Of a stretch of 64,000 nt of DNA, positions 18,910 through 26,510 are shown one piece after another. The number at the start of each line of letters is the position of its first letter. Positions within the stretch are counted from its first letter, which is position 1. Where the stretch lies: positions 124,001 to 188,000 of the forward strand of contig NZ_LXKA01000327.1 in the NCBI RefSeq assembly GCF_001645125.1, given 5' to 3'. The notes beneath the pieces were generated by a model. The model was not told where the DNA came from and did not search any database. It was given only the letters and a program-made list of their open reading frames with translations. The position numbers and the translations under genes are program-made. The DNA comes from Paraburkholderia ginsengiterrae. GTDB lineage: Bacteria; Pseudomonadota; Gammaproteobacteria; Burkholderiales; Burkholderiaceae.

Positions 18910-20061
18910 ATGTCTGAACAGTTTTTGCACGAACCGGCCCTGGAGGGTCCGATCGTCTTCGTCGACCTTGAAACGACGGGCGGGTCGACCGCCGAGCATC
19001 GCATCACCGAGGTTGGCGTAGTCGAGGTCGGGCCCACCGGCGTGTCGCGCTGGAGCAGTCTGGTCGACCCTCAGCAGCCGATCCCGTCATTCATCCAGCA
19101 GCTCACCGGCATCACGAATGCAATGGTGCGGGGCGCGCCGACGTTCGAAGCGATCGCCCCGGCTTTGTTCGAGCGTCTGAACGGCAAACTCTTCGTCGCG
19201 CACAACGCCAGTTTCGATCGCGGTTTTCTGCGCGGCGAGTTTCGCCGGGTCGGGCTGGCGTTCGATCCGGACGTGCTCTGCACCGTGCGGCTGTCGCGTG
19301 CATTGTTTCCCGCGGAGAAGCGCCACGGGCTGGACGCGTTGGTCGAGCGCCACGCGCTCGTGCCGTCCGATCGTCACCGCGCGCTAGCCGACGCGGATCT
19401 GATCTGGCAGTTCTGGCAGCGCCTGCATGGCCTCGTGCCGCTCGACGTGTTGCGCGCGCAGATCGAGCGCACTACGCGGCGCTACCGGCTTGCCGGCGAC
19501 ATTACCGAAGATATGCTCGACACCGCACCGGCGGGCTGTGGCGTCTATGCATTCTATGGAGAGGATGATCTGCCGCTTTATGTGGGCCGCAGTGTGCGCG
19601 TGCGTCAGCGCTTGCGCTCCCATTTGACCGGCGAGCGGCGCTCGTCCAAGGACATTCGGCTAGCGCAGCAGGTGCGGCGCGTCGAATGGCACGCAACCGG
19701 TGGCGAATTGGGTGCGATGCTCGCAGAGGCGCAGTGGATCGCAAGGTTGCGCCCTGGCCATAACCGGGTGCCGCGCGTGACAAAGAGTGATCCGGTGGAC
19801 GCGGCCTGGCCGTTCGATGGGCCGATCGCATTCGAGGAGCGCGAGGAAGCGTCGCAGGGGCGCGCGTTTCACGTTGTCGACCGCTGGCGCTACATCGGTC
19901 ATGCGGCGTCGCTCGCGCAGGCGGCCGAATTGTATGCTTCGAGCATCGCCGGCCCCTTCGAGCTATCGACGTATCGCATCTTGCAGAGCCATCTCGCACG
20001 CGGTTTGCGGGTGATGCCGTTAAGCGTGCCGAGCGGGCAGGCCGTTCCGAGTCTCGCGTAG
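18910..20061 (+). CDS. DnaQ-like 3'-5' exonuclease fused to a GIY-YIG nuclease domain
   Basis: 383 residues from the ATG at 18910; the reading frame extends upstream but the homologous part starts here. The N-terminal DEDDh exonuclease has Exo I (D19, E21 in VDLETT), Exo II (D103 in NASFDRGFL) and Exo III (H156, D161). From about residue 208 a UvrC-type GIY-YIG domain follows, with GVY at 211-213 and YVG at 224-226. This is the architecture of the proteins related to the epsilon subunit and to Cho/UvrC. It could process DNA damage, probably in repair rather than replication. It is transcribed alone and is convergent with the chorismate mutase gene. Confidence 0.9.
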   Translation: MSEQFLHEPALEGPIVFVDLETTGGSTAEHRITEVGVVEVGPTGVSRWSSLVDPQQPIPSFIQQLTGITNAMVRGAPTFEAIAPALFERLNGKLFVAHNASFDRGFLRGEFRRVGLAFDPDVLCTVRLSRALFPAEKRHGLDALVERHALVPSDRHRALADADLIWQFWQRLHGLVPLDVLRAQIERTTRRYRLAGDITEDMLDTAPAGCGVYAFYGEDDLPLYVGRSVRVRQRLRSHLTGERRSSKDIRLAQQVRRVEWHATGGELGAMLAEAQWIARLRPGHNRVPRVTKSDPVDAAWPFDGPIAFEEREEASQGRAFHVVDRWRYIGHAASLAQAAELYASSIAGPFELSTYRILQSHLARGLRVMPLSVPSGQAVPSLA

Positions 20062-20086
20062 CGGCCTTGGCCGCGCCTTCCTTCCC

Positions 20087-20106
20087 GCCACCGGTCAACC
20101 GGTGGC
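20087..20106. terminator. perfect hairpin at the convergent gene ends
   Basis: GCCACCGG (20087-20094), loop TCAA, CCGGTGGC (20099-20106). The loop contains the stop codon of the minus-strand chorismate mutase. There is no T-run on either strand, so its action as a terminator is uncertain. Confidence 0.35.
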
Positions 20107-20691
20107 GCCGACACCACCTGTTTCGCACACGTGACCCAGCGCGCGGGTCAGCGCGCTCGAACGAGTCGAGTCATAACGCGTTAGCGATTTCCAGTTAGCC
20201 AGCGCCTGTGCGACGCGCGACGGGCAATCCGGCGCTGCTCGCAACGGCTGCACGCGCGCGAGGCCGGCTACGAGCGATTGCGTCAACCGATCCAGTTGCG
20301 GCCTCGTGCTGCTCGCCAGGTCGGGCGCGGGGCCTTGCGGCGGCTGCGCGGTGCGCCACGCGGCGAACAGCGCGTTTTGCACGTCCTTGCTGGCGTCGAT
20401 CTGATCCTGGAAAAACGCGCGAGCGAACGCCGGATCGAGATTCACTGCGGCCGCGCGTTTTTCCACGTCGGCGAGAAGCGCGTTTTCGCGCGGGGTGTCG
20501 GTGATGTCCCGATGGTTGGCCCACTTCCAGCGCGCGACCGGTTCAGCGAGGGCAAGTCGCTGCGAAGCCAGTGCAATCAGGTTGGTGAGCGCGGTGTCGT
20601 CGCCATCCGCGACGGCGGGCGCGGGCGCCAAAGCAAGGGCGGCGAAGAGCGCGAGCGCGCATGATGCGCCGAGGCGGTGCGAACGATTCAT
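20095..20691 (-). CDS. exported chorismate mutase (AroQ-gamma type)
   Basis: 198 residues. A classical signal peptide of about 28 residues ends in AVA before DGDD, so the protein is exported to the periplasm or beyond. The mature part matches the secreted AroQ class. RLALAEPVARWKW carries the active-site arginine and lysine, followed by DTPRENALL and FFQDQIDASKDVQ. The C-terminal region contains two cysteines (C179 region and near the end) that could form a disulphide. It converts chorismate to prephenate. Periplasmic enzymes of this kind occur in pathogens and plant-associated bacteria, and their purpose is unsettled. Single gene. Confidence 0.88.
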   Translation of the reverse strand: MNRSHRLGASCALALFAALALAPAPAVADGDDTALTNLIALASQRLALAEPVARWKWANHRDITDTPRENALLADVEKRAAAVNLDPAFARAFFQDQIDASKDVQNALFAAWRTAQPPQGPAPDLASSTRPQLDRLTQSLVAGLARVQPLRAAPDCPSRVAQALANWKSLTRYDSTRSSALTRALGHVCETGGVGATG

Positions 20692-20991
20692 GGAAAATTG
20701 CAGTGACCGGGCGGCCGACGAAGAAAAAACAGAAGAATAGACGATGCACCGATTGCGCGGGCGTCCATGTCAGCGGGAGTCACCGGAAGGCACGGTGTTC
20801 GGGCGATTGCAGACGAGAATCTGGCAGGGACGAGCGTAAACAGACGCCGGGGCGCGTAGCCGGGCGCCGTCTGAATCAGACGGACTCACTCCGCATTACG
20901 AATCGGTCCTCAACCACGTGGTTAGGCGCGCACAAACATTGGCCGCGCGCAGGGCGCGCGGACGCCGATGCTGCGTCGCGACACAACACAG
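20692..20991. other. intergenic region between chorismate mutase and a small gene
   Basis: 300 bp. It contains a hairpin CCGTCT (20867-20872) / AGACGG (20878-20883) and larger GC-rich inverted repeats around 20841-20873, none with a T-run. No coding frame is convincing. It should include the chorismate mutase promoter on the minus strand. Confidence 0.35.
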
Positions 20992-21141
20992 TTACTTCGA
21001 GTCGCACGACTTGCGTTGTTCGTCGAAAAAGGCGCGAACGTGCTCAGGCAGCTCTGCACCAAGAAACTCGACGCCAGCGGGTTCCGGATCCGGGCTAAAG
21101 ACTTTATCCGGGGTCGGAATCTTCGTTGGTTTGGCATCCAT
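20992..21141 (-). CDS. 49-residue unrecognised protein
   Basis: A short clean frame from ATG 21141 to TAA at 20992. It has a near-consensus ribosome-binding site (AAAGGAG) eight to nine bases upstream, stronger than most genes here. The protein begins MDAKPTKIPTPDKV and is proline- and acid-rich, ending RKSCDSK. No membrane segment, signal or known domain. The strong translation signal and codon use of the surrounding GC-rich type argue that it is real. No functional context is evident. Confidence 0.55.
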   Translation of the reverse strand: MDAKPTKIPTPDKVFSPDPEPAGVEFLGAELPEHVRAFFDEQRKSCDSK

Positions 21142-21382
21142 GATCTTTCTCCTTTACAAACCGATTATCTGCCTCGGTCCCCGTTTTACACCAGCATCTG
21201 ATGCGGCTCACATGTTGTTTGTTGCTTTAACGGCACAGGTCAACAATGGAACAGAGTGTTTGAATAAAATTTATCGATTGACTGCTGATGCGGCGATTTC
21301 AGAGCCACCGGTCAAACCACTCAAATAATCCCTTCCACTCCTGTCTTGGTCTTGCTCCGCGGGCGTCCCAGCGATTAGCCGC

Positions 21383-21449
21383 CGGTTTTTGTGCACTGCA
21401 CTTCCCTGATTGTTGATACGAACAAATGGACGCGGATTTTGTGCACTGC
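21383..21449. repeat. 17-bp direct repeat pair, 50 bp apart
   Basis: CGGTTTTTGTGCACTGC (21383-21399) and CGGATTTTGTGCACTGC (21433-21449) differ at one base. Each contains the palindrome GTGCAC. The 50-bp start-to-start spacing is about five helical turns. Confidence 0.7.
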
Positions 21450-21470
21450 CGCATCGGCAGGATTTTCTTC

Positions 21471-21518
21471 TTAAGAGGCCGAACGTTCGTTAAATGCCGC
21501 TGCGTTCAATTCGACCAT
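21471..21518 (-). CDS. possible 15-residue leader peptide or gene remnant
   Basis: ATG at 21518 follows a perfect AGGAGG (21524-21529 on the complement) with a 5-base gap. The frame encodes 15 residues (MVELNAAAFNERSAS) and stops at TAA (21471-21473). The same frame stays open for about 31 more codons after that stop, so this could be a longer small gene broken by a stop codon. Speculative. Confidence 0.3.
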   Translation of the reverse strand: MVELNAAAFNERSAS

Positions 21519-21609
21519 TCGGCCCTCCTAATCTTTCGTAAACGAATGATTCACCGCTTTCGTTGACGAGTAAGAACACTTTTCAAGATTTTTGCGTGAA
21601 TTAATCAAA

Positions 21610-21635
21610 CCCAACGTTGTGCAGCGAACGTTGGG
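21610..21635 (-). terminator. terminator-like hairpin after the aldo-keto reductase
   Basis: CCCAACGTT (21610-21618), 8-nt loop, AACGTTGGG (21627-21635): a perfect 9-bp stem. On the minus strand it is followed by TTTGATTAATT. It lies 14 bp beyond the stop codon of the reductase gene. Confidence 0.75.
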
Positions 21636-21648
21636 CATTCTTCAGAGG

Positions 21649-22770
21649 CTATTTTTGTGCCACCGGCGCGGGGATTTTTACCGGCGTCGTGTAGGTGGCC
21701 GGTTTGTCCGTCACTTCGACCTGTCCGTGAATTCGCGCCTGATGGCCGTCGGCGAACATGTAATACGGGAACGGCCGCGCCGGTGCCGACACGGCGTCGA
21801 GTCGCGCGACCAGTTCCGGTGCGAGCGTGAAATCGAGCGAGCCGAGCGATTCCTGCAACTGCTCCGGCCGCGTGGCGCCGACGATGATGCTCGACACGCC
21901 GCGCTTCTGATGCAGCCAGTTCAGCGCGACCTGCGCCATTGGCCGGCCTGCCAGCTGGGCGACGGACTCCAGTTCCGCCACGATGCGGAAGTTGCGTTCG
22001 GTCAGCTTGTCGAATCCCGGCGGCGGCGCGCTGGCTAGGCCCGCGAGACGCCCGTCGCCGGAAAAGCCGTTTGCCGCGCCGCTTTGCGACGGCCGGTACT
22101 TGCCCGACAGCACACCCATGCCGAGCGGACTCCACGGCACGAGTCCCATGCCGAGGTTGGCAGCGAGATCGGCAAACTCATTTTCCGCATTGCGTTCGAT
22201 CATCGAGTATTCGAGCTGCATAGCCGCAACGGGCTCGAAGCCGCGCCAGTCGGCAAGCGTCTGAGCCCGCCCGGCGAACCACGCGGGCGTATCCGAGAGG
22301 CCGACGTAGCGGATCTTGCCGGCGCGCACGGCGTCGTCCATTGCGCGCATGACTTCGTCCACCGGCGTGATCCGGTCCCATGTGTGCAGGTAGTAGAGGT
22401 CGATGTAGTCGGTGCCGAGCCGCTTGAGTGAACCCTCGAGCGCGCGCAGCAGATTCTTGCGATGGTTGCCGCCCGCGTTCGGATTGCCGGATTCGGCGTT
22501 GTAGCCGTACTTGGTCGCGATCACCAGCCGTTCGCGCAGGCCGCGCGCCGCGACGAACTTGCCCAGCCACGTTTCGCTGGTGCCCTCCGTGTACAGATCG
22601 GCGGTGTCGAGGAAATTGCCACCGGCATCCACGTACAGATCGAATAGCCGTTGCGCCGACTTTTCCTCGGCGCCCCAGCCCCATTCGGTACCGAATGTCA
22701 TCGTGCCGAGCGCGATCGGGCTTACGCGCAGACCTGAGCGGCCAAGCAGGGTGTAGCGGTTCATCGTCAT
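21649..22770 (-). CDS. aldo-keto reductase
   Basis: 373 residues from ATG 22770, which follows GGAG; a longer frame upstream was rejected. An NAD(P)H-dependent (beta/alpha)8 oxidoreductase of the AKR superfamily. The catalytic tetrad can be placed in FLDTADLYTEG (Asp, Tyr), ATKYGYN (Lys) and YYLHTWD (His). QLEYSMIER and GLVPWSPLGMGVLSG match the AKR11/AKR12-like (YajO/Tas) subgroup. The C-terminus carries about 30 residues beyond the barrel. The substrate is unknown. It is divergent from a LysR regulator that probably controls it. Confidence 0.9.
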   Translation of the reverse strand: MTMNRYTLLGRSGLRVSPIALGTMTFGTEWGWGAEEKSAQRLFDLYVDAGGNFLDTADLYTEGTSETWLGKFVAARGLRERLVIATKYGYNAESGNPNAGGNHRKNLLRALEGSLKRLGTDYIDLYYLHTWDRITPVDEVMRAMDDAVRAGKIRYVGLSDTPAWFAGRAQTLADWRGFEPVAAMQLEYSMIERNAENEFADLAANLGMGLVPWSPLGMGVLSGKYRPSQSGAANGFSGDGRLAGLASAPPPGFDKLTERNFRIVAELESVAQLAGRPMAQVALNWLHQKRGVSSIIVGATRPEQLQESLGSLDFTLAPELVARLDAVSAPARPFPYYMFADGHQARIHGQVEVTDKPATYTTPVKIPAPVAQK

Positions 22771-22852
22771 GTCAGTCTCCTTGAGCGAGGTCGTGGAAAG
22801 AATTGAATCGACGACGCCATCCTGCGCCGATTCTTCTTGTGGAAAAATGCGG

Positions 22853-22864
22853 CTTGTCTGCAAG
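22853..22864. promoter_or_regulatory. possible LysR-type operator
   Basis: The dyad CTTG-TCTG-CAAG lies between the divergent reductase and LysR genes, 34 bp upstream of the LysR start. LysR-type regulators usually bind such dyads in the shared promoter region. Confidence 0.4.
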
Positions 22865-22897
22865 AATTATGAAGCTTGACTTAATAATGGAGGTTTG

Positions 22898-23818
22898 ATG
22901 GACGCGGCTCAACTGCCCGCGCTCATGGCGTTCGTGAGCGTGGCGCGCCACGGCAGCTTTACCCGCGCCGCCGCTGAAACTGGCGTAACGGCGTCGGCGT
23001 TGTCGCAAAACATCCGCGCGCTGGAAACGCAGTTGAACGTGCGGCTGTTCAACCGGACCACCCGGCGCGTGGCATTGACCGAGGCCGGCGCACAGTTTCT
23101 CGCCCGCGTGCAGCCCGCACTGGGTGAGCTGAAGGCCGCCTTCGAAGCGCTCGACGAAACGCGCGATCAACCCGCCGGCAATCTGCGTATCAACATGCCG
23201 AGGGTCGCGAGCGAACTGCTGGTGCTGCCGCACCTCGCGGAATTCACGCAGCGCTATCCGCAGATCCGCCTCGATCTGACGCTCGACGACGGCTGGGCCG
23301 ATGTCGTTGGGGAAGGTTTCGACGCCGGCATCCGGCTCGGCGAGCGTGTTGCGCAGCATATGGTGGCGGTGCCGCTAGGCGGCGCGATTCGCATCGCGGT
23401 GGCGGGTTCACCGGCGTACTTCGAGCGTTACGCGTTGCCCGTGACGCCTGGCGATCTCGCTGCGCACGATTGTCTGCACTACCGCTTTTCGACAAGCGGC
23501 GGCATCTACCGGTGGGAGTTTGCGTCGCCTGATGATCCGGGCCGCGTGTTCGAGGTCGAGACGCGCGGTTCGCTCGTCACTAACGACTTGCGCACGATGG
23601 TGCGAGCGGCGGAGCAGGGTGTCGGTTTGCTGCATGTCATCGACGACTACGTGCGCGAGCAGCTTGACGACGGCCGCCTCGTGCGCGTGCTGGATGCCTG
23701 GTGCCCGAGCTTTCCGGGTTTTTATCTCTACACGGCGAGCCGCGCGCAAATGCCGCTCAAACTGCGCGTGCTGATCGACTTCCTGAAGGAGAAGCGTGCC
23801 GCACGGCAAGAATCTTGA
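22898..23818 (+). CDS. LysR-family transcriptional regulator
   Basis: 306 residues from the ATG at 22898, with TGGAGG about 5 bp upstream; a TTG three bases earlier was ignored. The N-terminal winged helix (LPALMAFVSVARHGSF, then ALSQNIRALETQL) is typical. The remaining 220 residues form a periplasmic-binding-like effector domain. Sequence character is of the CrgA/DsdC-like LysR group common next to oxidoreductases. It is divergent from the aldo-keto reductase with a 127-bp shared promoter, so it probably regulates that gene and itself. Confidence 0.92.
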   Translation: MDAAQLPALMAFVSVARHGSFTRAAAETGVTASALSQNIRALETQLNVRLFNRTTRRVALTEAGAQFLARVQPALGELKAAFEALDETRDQPAGNLRINMPRVASELLVLPHLAEFTQRYPQIRLDLTLDDGWADVVGEGFDAGIRLGERVAQHMVAVPLGGAIRIAVAGSPAYFERYALPVTPGDLAAHDCLHYRFSTSGGIYRWEFASPDDPGRVFEVETRGSLVTNDLRTMVRAAEQGVGLLHVIDDYVREQLDDGRLVRVLDAWCPSFPGFYLYTASRAQMPLKLRVLIDFLKEKRAARQES

Positions 23819-24013
23819 ACGCCTTGGCCGCAGCTGCATGCGAAGAAGGTGATGTCATCGCGCCAGAACTTCACCATTAGGCGACATTCCGGCCAGCTCA
23901 CGTATCCCCGTCTATTATTGACAGTGACGATCCGCGGCCTAAGGTGCGGTGGCTAACGGAAGCGCCAGGGCTGGCGCGGAAGATGGCAGTCTTCTTCCTC
24001 CAGGGGGTTCGCA

Positions 24014-24214
24014 ATGGAAAACGCTGTCTATTGGAAAGGACGTCAGGTCGGCATCGAATGTGCCGGCCGGATCTCGTGGTTCACTTCGGCGCCGCAGGAG
24101 GCAGTCGCGGCTTACGGAGCTCAGCACACGGAGTCGGTACGCGCGGAAGATTCCGTCGCGGCTCGCAATCTCGTCAAGACAAGCGGATACGACCGGCCGG
24201 GCTTTCCTGGATGA
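24014..24214 (+). CDS. small protein of unknown function
   Basis: 66 residues from ATG 24014, preceded by a GGGGG ribosome-binding site at about 8 bp. It begins MENAVYWKGRQVGIEC and has no signal, membrane segment or recognised motif. Composition is ordinary for the genome. It ends just before the tRNA-Thr terminator. The competing frames over the same region are less well initiated. Confidence 0.45.
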   Translation: MENAVYWKGRQVGIECAGRISWFTSAPQEAVAAYGAQHTESVRAEDSVAARNLVKTSGYDRPGFPG

Positions 24215-24240
24215 GGTAGCGCGCGAAGCCTGAAAAGCAA

Positions 24241-24269
24241 AAAGCCCAGTCGCAAGGACTGGGCTTTTT
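24241..24269 (-). terminator. intrinsic terminator of tRNA-Thr
   Basis: AAAGCCCAGTC (24241-24251) and GACTGGGCTTT (24257-24267) form an 11-bp stem with a 5-nt loop. The minus strand continues TTTTGCTTTTC. It lies 13 bp past the tRNA. Confidence 0.9.
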
Positions 24270-24281
24270 GCTTGAATCTGT

Positions 24282-24357
24282 TGGTGCCGGAAAGAGGAAT
24301 CGAACCCCCGACCTTCGCATTACGAATGCGCTGCTCTACCGTCTGAGCTATTCCGGC
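24282..24357 (-). tRNA. tRNA-Thr(CGU)
   Basis: A 76-nt tRNA on the minus strand. Acceptor GCCGGAA pairs with TTCCGGC, followed by discriminator A and an encoded CCA (24282-24284). The anticodon arm GCATTCGTAATGC gives anticodon CGU, reading ACG codons. T-arm GGTTCGATTCC is normal. Confidence 0.97.
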
Positions 24358-24412
24358 ATCAGGAGAAACGAGATTATAGGGACTTGTTTATTAACTTGGC
24401 AAGCCCTTAAGC

Positions 24413-25429
<1,017 letters not shown>

Positions 25430-25560
25430 TGCTGTACTCCGGGAAGGCTAGAGGAATATTCCGATTTTAACCGCTCGTTGTGTCGGCTCCGTGGTTTTGC
25501 GCGGAAACCGCGCGCGCCGATGTTGTCCTGCACACCGTTGTGTCACGAAACTCACGAAGC

Positions 25561-26016
25561 TCAGGCTTTGCGGCGCGCCTTGCTGCCCGTGAGCTTGCCG
25601 CTCACGCTCGCCGCGAGGGCTGCGGCGCGCGCGTGTTCGGTTGGCATTTTGGGCATTTTGGGGCGCTCCGCTTTCGGCATGGGTTCGATCTCGCGCTCGA
25701 TCTGCTCGCCGGCGGCCGCGGTGGCGACCCGCAGGTCGAAGGCGATTTGCAGGTTGAGCCAGAACTGCGCGCTCGCGCCAAAGTAGCGCGCGAGCCGCAG
25801 CGCGGTGTCGGCCGAGATGGCGCGCTTGCCACGTACGACGTCGTTGATGCGCGGCGCGGGTACACGCAACGCCAAGGCGAGTGCGTTGACGGACATGCCG
25901 AGCGGTTCGAGGAACTCGCTGCGCAGAATCTCTCCCGGATGGATTTCGGGGATGCTCTCACCCGTGTCGATGTCCGAGAAGTCGATGCTGCCAAGGTCGG
26001 AGCGTTTGATGACCAT
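25561..26016 (-). CDS. higA: HigA-type antitoxin with a C-terminal extension
   Basis: 151 residues from ATG 26016 with a GGGAG site. It is an XRE-family DNA-binding protein of the HigA type. IHPGEILRSEFLEPLGMS and the helix-turn-helix ALALRVPAPRINDVV precede FGASAQFWLNLQ, the dimerisation signature of the family. Standard HigA proteins are about 100 residues; this one adds a basic, proline- and alanine-rich tail of about 45 residues. It is the second gene of the pair, 16 bp after the toxin, and would bind both the toxin and its own promoter. Confidence 0.9.
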   Translation of the reverse strand: MVIKRSDLGSIDFSDIDTGESIPEIHPGEILRSEFLEPLGMSVNALALALRVPAPRINDVVRGKRAISADTALRLARYFGASAQFWLNLQIAFDLRVATAAAGEQIEREIEPMPKAERPKMPKMPTEHARAAALAASVSGKLTGSKARRKA

Positions 26017-26032
26017 GCCGGTCTCCCAATAG

Positions 26033-26314
26033 TCAGTGATAGTCGACAATCTCGACATTCAGCGCCTCCCCCTCGACGAAATGAAAGCAGATGCGCCATT
26101 GCGCATTGATCCGGATACTCCACTGCCCGCTGCGCTGACCTTGCAACGCTTCGAGCCGGTTGCCCGGCGGCGCGTGCAGATTGCCGACGGACTCCGCGGC
26201 GTCGATCATGAACAACTTGCGGCGCGCGAGCGCCTGCATGTGACGCGGCAGTGAGTGTACGAACTTGCCCTGAAAAATTCTCGCCGTAGCCTTGTCGCCA
26301 AATGTCGTGATCAT
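26033..26314 (-). CDS. higB: HigB-type RelE-family toxin
   Basis: 93 residues. A ribosome-dependent mRNA interferase of the RelE superfamily, HigB subgroup. Characteristic are the PPGNRLEAL loop, GQWSIRINAQWRICF strand with basic residues for RNA cleavage, and the VEIVDYH ending. It is encoded first, with the antitoxin second, the reversed gene order that identifies HigBA systems. The palindromic operator lies just upstream. Confidence 0.94.
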   Translation of the reverse strand: MITTFGDKATARIFQGKFVHSLPRHMQALARRKLFMIDAAESVGNLHAPPGNRLEALQGQRSGQWSIRINAQWRICFHFVEGEALNVEIVDYH

Positions 26315-26323
26315 GGGATGATA

Positions 26324-26338
26324 TAACGCATTGCGTTA
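26324..26338 (-). promoter_or_regulatory. palindromic operator of higBA
   Basis: TAACGCA-T-TGCGTTA at 26324-26338 is a perfect 15-bp palindrome located 10 bp upstream of the toxin start. A second imperfect pair, GTAAAC (26342-26347) and GTTTAC (26362-26367), lies farther upstream. Such sites are where the HigA-HigB complex represses its own promoter. Confidence 0.75.
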
Positions 26339-26452
26339 AACGTAAACCGTCAAATGAATGCGTTTACTTTCACCCTGCTGCGACGAATCGAATAGTCGTC
26401 CAGATGGCCAACGTCGACCCGCGCGCCATGCGATGCCGGCATCGTCAGGACG

Positions 26453-26482
26453 AAAAAAAACCGGCAACACGTGCCGGTTTTT
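26453..26482 (-). terminator. intrinsic terminator of pepN
   Basis: CCGGCA (26461-26466) and TGCCGG (26472-26477), flanked by A and T runs, make a bidirectional-looking stem. On the minus strand it ends in eight T residues. It lies about 30 bp past the pepN stop codon. Confidence 0.85.
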
Positions 26483-26510
26483 CGATGCGGACGCAGCCCT
26501 CAGGCAATCG

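Larger units (their letters stand above)
21142..21648. other. 500-bp AT-rich intergenic region with repeats and a possible leader peptide
   Basis: The region between the 49-residue gene and the aldo-keto reductase is lower in GC than its neighbours. It holds a 17-bp direct repeat exactly 50 bp apart, a 15-codon frame with a perfect AGGAGG site, and the terminator of the reductase gene, each listed separately. No larger gene was found. Confidence 0.5.
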
